Shown here in pieces: positions 58,784 through 64,000 of a DNA stretch of 64,000 nt. The position numbers were made by a program, and so were the translations under genes. Location of the stretch: the NCBI GenBank assembly GCA_004028765.1, contig SAIX01000011.1, positions 1-64,000 of the forward strand, in the 5' to 3' direction. This DNA is from Chitinophagaceae bacterium. Its GTDB lineage: Bacteria; Bacteroidota; Bacteroidia; Chitinophagales; Chitinophagaceae. Each line of letters opens with the position of its first letter. Within the stretch, counting starts at the first letter, position 1. The notes beneath the pieces were generated by a model, which had not been told where the DNA came from, did not search any database, and saw only the letters and a list, made by a program, of their open reading frames with translations.

Positions 58784-60133
58784 ATGCAAGGAAAACAAAA
58801 ATTAAACCTTTTCAGTTTCACCATGATCGTGGTTGGGTTGGTGATCGGTATGGGCATATTCCGTACCGCAGCCACCAGTGCAAAAGATGCGATCGATCCA
58901 TCGGTTTATTTTACTGCATGGCTGCTGGGAGGCTTTGTGGCATTGTGCGGCGCATTAACCTATGCGGAGATCGGAAGCCGTTACCCGGTTACCGGCGGGT
59001 ATTATAAAGTTTTTTCTTACGCCTATCACCCGAGTATCGCATTTGCAATCAACTGTATTATCCTTATCAGTAATGCGGCAAGTCTCAGTGCAGTTGCATT
59101 GATCGGCAGTGGTTATATCACAAAATTATTTCCAGGTAAAGCCTGGACCGATATCCATAAGGCCCTGATCAGCTGCGGCGCCATCATCGTTTTTTATGTG
59201 ATCAACCTGATGGGCCTTCGCATGAGCGCCCGTGCACAAAATATCCTGATGATCATCAAGATCACGATGATCCTTGTATTGGTAGCCGCTATCTTTTTTC
59301 CGCACCATGCTATTGCAACAAATACTGCAGCAGTTGTAACAGCGCCCGCCGCAACTTCGATGAGCTGGATTCAAAGCCTTGGCATCAGCCTGATCGCCGT
59401 TTCTTTCACTTATGGCGGTTATCAGCAAACGATCAATTTCGGGAACGAAGTAAATAACCCGGCAAAAAATATCCCCCGCGGTATCTTTATCGGGATCGCC
59501 ATCATCATTTCATTGTACCTGCTTGTAAACCTCAGTTATTATACCATCGTAGGCTTTGACCAGATGAAAGGGGAAAGGGAAATTGCCTATGTGGTGATCA
59601 ATAAAACATTCGGCAAAAACGGGGCGGATATCCTTTCTTTTTTCCTCTTCTTCGGTGTACTGGCGTATGTAAATGCTTTGCTGATGAGCAACCCGCGTGT
59701 GATGTATGCTATGAGCGCTGAAGGCGTGCTTCCCAAAATGTTTTCAAAGCAGAACCCGAAAAACGATGTGCTCACCGTATCCCTTACGGTTTTTGCAGCC
59801 ATCTGTATCATCATCCTTTTCTTCGCACAAACTTTTGAGAAAATACTCAACTTCACCATTTTTCTCGATTGCTTCGGTATGGTGGCATCAAGCGCTACCA
59901 TCTTCAAACTGCGTAAGCAAACCAAGCACCTCGACGGAACCGGCATCTATAAAATGAAACTGTTCCCATTGATGCCGCTGGTATTTATGAGCGCTTATTT
60001 TTTTGTGGGTATCAGTATCGCTATTCAAACTCCGGATACCGCCCTCGTAGGGCTTGCGGTGCTTGCCGCTTTTATGGTCATTTATTTTGTGGCAAAAAGA
60101 GGAAAAGGTACAAACGCCCTTTCCAATGAATGA
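58784..60133 (+). CDS. APC-family amino-acid permease
   Basis: A 449-residue transporter with about 12 membrane helices. The first-helix signature is FTMIVVGLVIGMGIFRTAAT, followed by YAEIGSRYPVTGGYYKVFSY and, in helix 6-8, IAVSFTYGGYQQTINFGNEV. It imports or exchanges amino acids; the fusion-free neighbour, a trans-sulfuration enzyme, suggests a sulfur amino acid such as methionine. The frame is open to 58697, but the extra 29 residues come from the inverted repeat, so the ATG at 58784 is used; TACATTTA (a near -7 box) lies upstream of it. It overlaps the next gene by 4 bp. Confidence 0.9.
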   Translation: MQGKQKLNLFSFTMIVVGLVIGMGIFRTAATSAKDAIDPSVYFTAWLLGGFVALCGALTYAEIGSRYPVTGGYYKVFSYAYHPSIAFAINCIILISNAASLSAVALIGSGYITKLFPGKAWTDIHKALISCGAIIVFYVINLMGLRMSARAQNILMIIKITMILVLVAAIFFPHHAIATNTAAVVTAPAATSMSWIQSLGISLIAVSFTYGGYQQTINFGNEVNNPAKNIPRGIFIGIAIIISLYLLVNLSYYTIVGFDQMKGEREIAYVVINKTFGKNGADILSFFLFFGVLAYVNALLMSNPRVMYAMSAEGVLPKMFSKQNPKNDVLTVSLTVFAAICIIILFFAQTFEKILNFTIFLDCFGMVASSATIFKLRKQTKHLDGTGIYKMKLFPLMPLVFMSAYFFVGISIAIQTPDTALVGLAVLAAFMVIYFVAKRGKGTNALSNE

Positions 60134-61311
60134 TAAACATGGACCTTTCTTATATACTGAATGAATTGGCAGAAGAGCGGGATGATTATTTCCGTGCGAT
60201 CGCACCGCCGATTGTGCAGAGCAGCAATTTTGCTTTTAAAACGGTGGACGACCTTCGCAAATCTTTTGAAGATGAATACAGCACCTGGCTATACAGCCGC
60301 GGACTGAACCCCACCGTTGAAATACTGAGAAAGAAACTGGCGGCACTGGATGAGGCAGAAGACTGCCTGGTATTCAACAGTGGCGCTGCAGCCATTTTTG
60401 CTGCCGTACTCGCGAACGTAAAAAGCGGTGACCACATCGTAAGCGTGCGCAACCCCTATACATGGGCGCAAAAAATGTTTGATGTGATATTGCCGCGTTT
60501 CAATGTAACAGTAACCTATGTCGACGGAAAAGAAGCGGATAATTTTACAAGAGCGTTGCAATCCAATACAACTGTTATCTATCTCGAAACACCCAATAGC
60601 TGGTTCTTCGAATTGCAGGACCTTTCGGCCATTGCCGCTATCGCGAAAGAAAAAAATATTGTCACAATCTGTGATAACAGCTATTGTACACCACTCTACC
60701 AGAAACCAATCACGCTTGGCATCGACCTTGTATTGCAGTCTGCCACCAAATATATTTCAGGGCATAGCGATACTGTGGCCGGTGTGCTCAGCGGCAGCCG
60801 GAAAATGATGGAAAGGATTTTTAACAGTGAGTATCTCAATATCGGTTCGGGCATACAGCCTTTTAATGCCTGGCTGCTGATCCGCGGTTTGCGGACTTTA
60901 CCCGCAAGGCTTGAAAAAATTACGAAAACAAGTTCTGAGGTCGTTCAGTTCCTGAAAAACCATCCCCGGGTAGAAGCCGTGTATTACCCGATGGATCCTT
61001 CGTTTCCGCAATATGCACTGGCCCGAAAACAGATGACGGGTGGTTGCGGGCTCGTTACTTTTATCCTTAAAGCCGAAAGCTGCGCGGCTATCGAAACATT
61101 CTGTAATTCGCTCAGGCATATATTAATGGCAGTTAGCTGGGGCGGTTACGAATCGCTTATCATTCCCAAATGCGCGGGTATGAAACCCGGAGCGTTTGAT
61201 AAGAATGACCCGGCACACCGATCGCTGCGCATGTATATCGGTTTGGAGGAGGCCGCCTACCTGATCAGCGACCTCACTACGGGCTTCGAAGCGATAGCCA
61301 GCCTTTCATAA
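60130..61311 (+). CDS. Cys/Met-metabolism PLP enzyme (cystathionine gamma-synthase/lyase or methionine gamma-lyase type)
   Basis: A 393-residue fold-type I PLP enzyme. PLP-lysine is Lys207 in LQSATKYISGHSD; Asp182 in TICDNSYCTPLY would bind the pyridine nitrogen; YSRGLNPTVEILRKKLAALD is the family N-terminal loop. LYSRGLNPT and GGYESLI at the C-terminus fit the group. Synthase and lyase activities cannot be told apart from these motifs. The ATG at 60130 overlaps the permease stop; MDLSYIL at 60139 is an alternative start. Its operon with the permease points to use of an imported sulfur amino acid. Confidence 0.88.
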   Translation: MINMDLSYILNELAEERDDYFRAIAPPIVQSSNFAFKTVDDLRKSFEDEYSTWLYSRGLNPTVEILRKKLAALDEAEDCLVFNSGAAAIFAAVLANVKSGDHIVSVRNPYTWAQKMFDVILPRFNVTVTYVDGKEADNFTRALQSNTTVIYLETPNSWFFELQDLSAIAAIAKEKNIVTICDNSYCTPLYQKPITLGIDLVLQSATKYISGHSDTVAGVLSGSRKMMERIFNSEYLNIGSGIQPFNAWLLIRGLRTLPARLEKITKTSSEVVQFLKNHPRVEAVYYPMDPSFPQYALARKQMTGGCGLVTFILKAESCAAIETFCNSLRHILMAVSWGGYESLIIPKCAGMKPGAFDKNDPAHRSLRMYIGLEEAAYLISDLTTGFEAIASLS

Positions 61312-61381
61312 ACTTTTTTAAATAATTTACCGCTTATCCTTTCCGCCTGTCTAAAATTTCGGGGTGTGCAGGGGAATCCGC

Positions 61382-61389
61382 TAAATTTG
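61382..61389 (+). promoter_or_regulatory. -7 box directly before tolC
   Basis: TAAATTTG is a perfect TAnnTTTG box that ends 6 bp before the ATG at 61396, so the mRNA would begin at or very near the start codon (leaderless or nearly so). Whether it is used is not known. Confidence 0.45.
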
Positions 61390-61395
61390 TTAGAT

Positions 61396-62862
61396 ATGAG
61401 AAAGTTTTTCCACCTGCTGTGCCTGATGGCCGTTGTTTCCCAGGCTTCTGCCCAACGGGCATCGGATAACTGGGATCTCCGGCATTGTATCGAACACGCT
61501 ATCCAGTTCAATATATCCATCAAACAGGCGGATATCCAGGCACGGATTGCTGCACTGCAGGCAAAACAGGCGAAATACAATCTCTATCCCAGTATTAACG
61601 GAAATACATCAACCGGTGTCCGTTTTGGCCGTTCCATTGATCCTACAACCAACGCTTTTGCCACCACGCAATTCCTTTACCAGAATTTCGGCATTAATGC
61701 GGGTGTTCAGCTATATAATTATGGCAAACTCAAAAACAGTCAGCTTGCTGCCGGATTTAATGCACAGGCGGCACTTGCTGATGTGGCAAAAGCTTCGAAT
61801 GATATCGCTTTTAATGTGGCTACCTATTATTTACAGGTGCTTGCAGCAAAAGAGCAGGTTAAGATCAGTGAGATACAGATTGCGCAAACACAGAACCAGT
61901 ACGATATCACCAAAAAAAGAGTGGATGCCGGTGTACTGCCCGAACTGAACCTGGCAGAAGTGGAATCGCAGCTTGCGCAGGACAGCAGCAATTACTATAC
62001 TTCCAAAGGAAATTATGAGCAAAGCCTGCTTAGCCTCCGCGCATTGCTGAACCTCGATCCGGATGTATTATTCGGGATTGAAACGCCCTCGGTTGATCAG
62101 ATCCCCATCGAATCATTCGCCGATCTCCAGCCACAGGCTGTTTTTGAAATGGCCATGCAGTACCAGCCCCTTCAAAAAGCCAATGACCTCCGCATCAAAG
62201 CGGCAAAGAAAAACCTGCTCGTGGCACAGGCACTGAAATACCCTACATTAACGTTGGGCGGAAACCTCTCCACCAATTTTTCGAATTCGTTCAAAACCAC
62301 AACCGGTGCTACTTTTCTCGGTTACAGCCCCATCACCGGCGCCGAACCCGTGGTTGTGCTGAGCAATGTAAATTATTATGTACAAAACCCCATTTACCGG
62401 ATCACGCAGAAATCAAGAAGCTTTGGCGACCTGTGGAGTGGCTGGGGCAAACAACTGGATAATAATTTCGGGCAAAACGTCGGGATCAGCCTTACCGTTC
62501 CCATTTTCAACGGTTATTCGGGCCGCATCGGTTATCAGACGGCAGAACTGAATCTCAAATCCGTGCAGTTACAGAAAGACCTGGCCGATCAAACGCTTCG
62601 GCAGAATATTTATTCGGCCTATACCAATGCCGTAACCGCCTTGCAGAAATTCAATGCGGGAAAGAAAACGGTGGAAAGCGCCCAGAAAGCATACGATTTC
62701 GCCATAAAAAGATATGAAGTGGGTTTATTGAGTTCACTCGACCTGATCACCAACCAGAATAACCTGCTGAAAGCAAAATTGTCTCAGCTTACCAACCAGT
62801 ACGATTATGTATTCAAGATGAAACTGCTTGAATTCTACAAAGGGAAAGGGCTGAAACTATAA
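61396..62862 (+). CDS. TolC-family outer-membrane efflux protein
   Basis: A 488-residue TolC-like protein: signal peptide (KFFHLLCLMAVVSQASAQ), then two OEP repeats rich in long helices (about residues 25-220 and 260-470), with beta segments such as NLYPSINGNTSTGVRFGRSI and ISLTVPIFNGYSGRIGYQTA. In this family the helices form a tunnel across the periplasm. The longer frame to 61366 adds 10 residues that would spoil the signal peptide. It is followed by the HlyD-family adaptor after 49 bp, so an export pump is encoded; the inner-membrane part should be downstream of the window. Confidence 0.92.
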   Translation: MRKFFHLLCLMAVVSQASAQRASDNWDLRHCIEHAIQFNISIKQADIQARIAALQAKQAKYNLYPSINGNTSTGVRFGRSIDPTTNAFATTQFLYQNFGINAGVQLYNYGKLKNSQLAAGFNAQAALADVAKASNDIAFNVATYYLQVLAAKEQVKISEIQIAQTQNQYDITKKRVDAGVLPELNLAEVESQLAQDSSNYYTSKGNYEQSLLSLRALLNLDPDVLFGIETPSVDQIPIESFADLQPQAVFEMAMQYQPLQKANDLRIKAAKKNLLVAQALKYPTLTLGGNLSTNFSNSFKTTTGATFLGYSPITGAEPVVVLSNVNYYVQNPIYRITQKSRSFGDLWSGWGKQLDNNFGQNVGISLTVPIFNGYSGRIGYQTAELNLKSVQLQKDLADQTLRQNIYSAYTNAVTALQKFNAGKKTVESAQKAYDFAIKRYEVGLLSSLDLITNQNNLLKAKLSQLTNQYDYVFKMKLLEFYKGKGLKL

Positions 62863-62911
62863 ACCATATCCAAACTGATTAACTAACGGCTGCTTAAAAG
62901 AAAATTATTGT

Positions 62912-64000
62912 ATGAATAAGAAATTGCTCTGGATCATCATCGGGCTGGTTGTTGTGATCGCTGCACTGATCGGCCTGAAAAAGAGCGGGATCATTGGTAA
63001 GGAAGAAGGCATTAAAGTAACTTCTGAAAAAGCCTCCGTAAGAACGATCATCGAAACCGTGAACGCAAGCGGAAAAGTATATCCCGAGATCGAAGTAAAA
63101 GTGAGCCCGGATATCAGCGGTGAGATCGTTGAGCTTACCGTTAACGAAGGCGATACCGTACATAAAGGACAAATGCTGGCACGCATTTATGCAGACATCT
63201 ACCAGACACAACGCGACCAGGTGGAAGCCGGTGTTAACCAGAGCAAGGCACAATTATCCAATTCCACTGCGGGATTGGGCGGGTTAAAAGCCATACTCGA
63301 TAACACAAAAAATACGTATGACCGCCAGAAAAAATTATTGAATGATAAAGTGATCTCCCGCTCTGAATTTGAACAGGCTGAGCAGGCATATCTTTCCGCC
63401 CAGGCCAATTACAATGCGGCAAAAGAGGGATTGAAAAGCAGTGAAGCGGCCATACAGAGTGCACAGGCGCAGTTGCAGAAAGCAGATAAAGACCTTTCCC
63501 GTACAGTGATCGTTTCTCCCATGGACGGCGTGATCAGCCTGCTGAATGTAAAAAAAGGGGAACGCGTTGCCGGTAACAGTTTTAATGTTGGTACCGAAAT
63601 GATGCGCGTGGCCGATATGCACAGCATAGAAGTACAGGTGGATGTGGGCGAGAATGATATCCCGAAAGTAAAATTCGGTGATACAGCCATTGTTGAAGTG
63701 GATGCTTATACAAACCGCAAATTCAAAGGACTGGTTTATAAGATCGCGAACCCGCAAACCAGTTTAACAAGTGTAAGTACCAGCGCGGAAGTAACCAATT
63801 ACAAAGTACATATCCGTCTTTTGCCCGACAGTTATAAAGACCTGATCGCAAAGGGAAGATTTCCTTTCCGTCCGGGAATGAGTGCCAGTGCAGATATCCA
63901 AACCAGGACGAAACAGAACGTATTGTCTATTGCACTGAATGCGGTTACCACCCGCGACAAAAAAGGAGATATGGCTCCCGGTGATGATAAGAAAGACGAT
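62912..64000 (+). CDS. HlyD-family periplasmic adaptor of an efflux pump (3' end outside window)
   Basis: The frame stays open to the last base (363 codons). A single N-terminal membrane anchor (KLLWIIIGLVVVIAALIGL) is followed by a lipoyl-like half (VKVSPDISGEIVELTVNEGD), a coiled-coil hairpin (about residues 95-200: QTQRDQVEAGVNQSKAQLSN ... AQAQLQKADKDLSRT), the second lipoyl half (VIVSPMDGVISLLNVKKGER) and the beta-barrel domain (MRVADMHSIEVQVDVGENDI). This matches MacA/RND-type adaptors. With the TolC gene it forms an export system; the inner-membrane transporter is expected just outside the window. Confidence 0.93.
   Translation, partial: MNKKLLWIIIGLVVVIAALIGLKKSGIIGKEEGIKVTSEKASVRTIIETVNASGKVYPEIEVKVSPDISGEIVELTVNEGDTVHKGQMLARIYADIYQTQRDQVEAGVNQSKAQLSNSTAGLGGLKAILDNTKNTYDRQKKLLNDKVISRSEFEQAEQAYLSAQANYNAAKEGLKSSEAAIQSAQAQLQKADKDLSRTVIVSPMDGVISLLNVKKGERVAGNSFNVGTEMMRVADMHSIEVQVDVGENDIPKVKFGDTAIVEVDAYTNRKFKGLVYKIANPQTSLTSVSTSAEVTNYKVHIRLLPDSYKDLIAKGRFPFRPGMSASADIQTRTKQNVLSIALNAVTTRDKKGDMAPGDDKKDD

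Overview
The window comes from a member of the Bacteroidota, most probably the family Chitinophagaceae (Sphingobacteriia/Chitinophagia). The evidence is the conserved mutY-ssb-gldE-gldD block, a SusC/SusD pair, several -7 boxes of the Bacteroidota type (TAnnTTTG), few Shine-Dalgarno sequences, and a carotenoid cluster with CruF, CrtD and CrtZ. All calls were made by reading the sequence; no database search was run.

Layout. 1-7.0 kb: mutY (5' end outside the window), ssb, gldE, gldD, a DUF3109 protein, lutB and a polysaccharide-deacetylase-like protein. 7.0-15.3 kb: mostly minus-strand housekeeping genes (EamA transporter, purH, comEC without its usual nuclease-like domain, and a stand-alone C-terminal half of carB), then an ECF sigma factor with a small membrane protein, a racemase-like protein and a thioredoxin. 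15.5-23.1 kb: sugar-nucleotide genes, comprising an AmgK-like kinase fused to a RapZ C-terminal domain, a MurU-like nucleotidyltransferase, a Gfo/Idh dehydrogenase, a hexapeptide acetyltransferase and rmlB-rmlC-rmlA.

23.1-31.5 kb is a carotenoid cluster preceded by a MerR regulator with the residues of the B12-dependent light sensor CarH/LitR and by an ECF sigma factor. A perfect 11-bp inverted repeat lies just upstream of the sigma gene. The enzymes (CrtI, CrtB, Idi, CrtD, CruF, CrtZ, CrtY) predict a monocyclic saproxanthin-type pigment. A btuB receptor with a cobalamin riboswitch at 56-58.5 kb would help supply B12.

31.6-47 kb is accessory: tRNA-Arg(CCG), an AT-rich gene-poor stretch, SusD/SusC, a tyrosine phosphatase, a Gfo/Idh protein, DinB, a P1 peptidase, a GH31 glycosidase and an alginate-lyase-family protein.

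47-54.4 kb is the most unusual part. A 42-codon reading frame ends in Cys-Tyr-Cys5 and is followed by a hairpin, the remnant of an exported or TonB-receptor-type gene, and a decayed copy of the nearby ATP-grasp gene. Three copies of a 19-bp palindrome (about GTCTACTAAnTTAGTAGAC) sit in front of this leader, in front of an ATP-grasp/flavin-monooxygenase operon with a divergent secreted protein, and in front of a PhyH/TlpA operon with a divergent papain-like protein. I read this as a small regulon, possibly sulfur or cysteine responsive.

54.4-64 kb: a second PhyH dioxygenase, MarC, a Cys-rich CWC protein with btuB, an amino-acid permease with a trans-sulfuration-type PLP enzyme, and a TolC/HlyD-type efflux pair cut by the window end.
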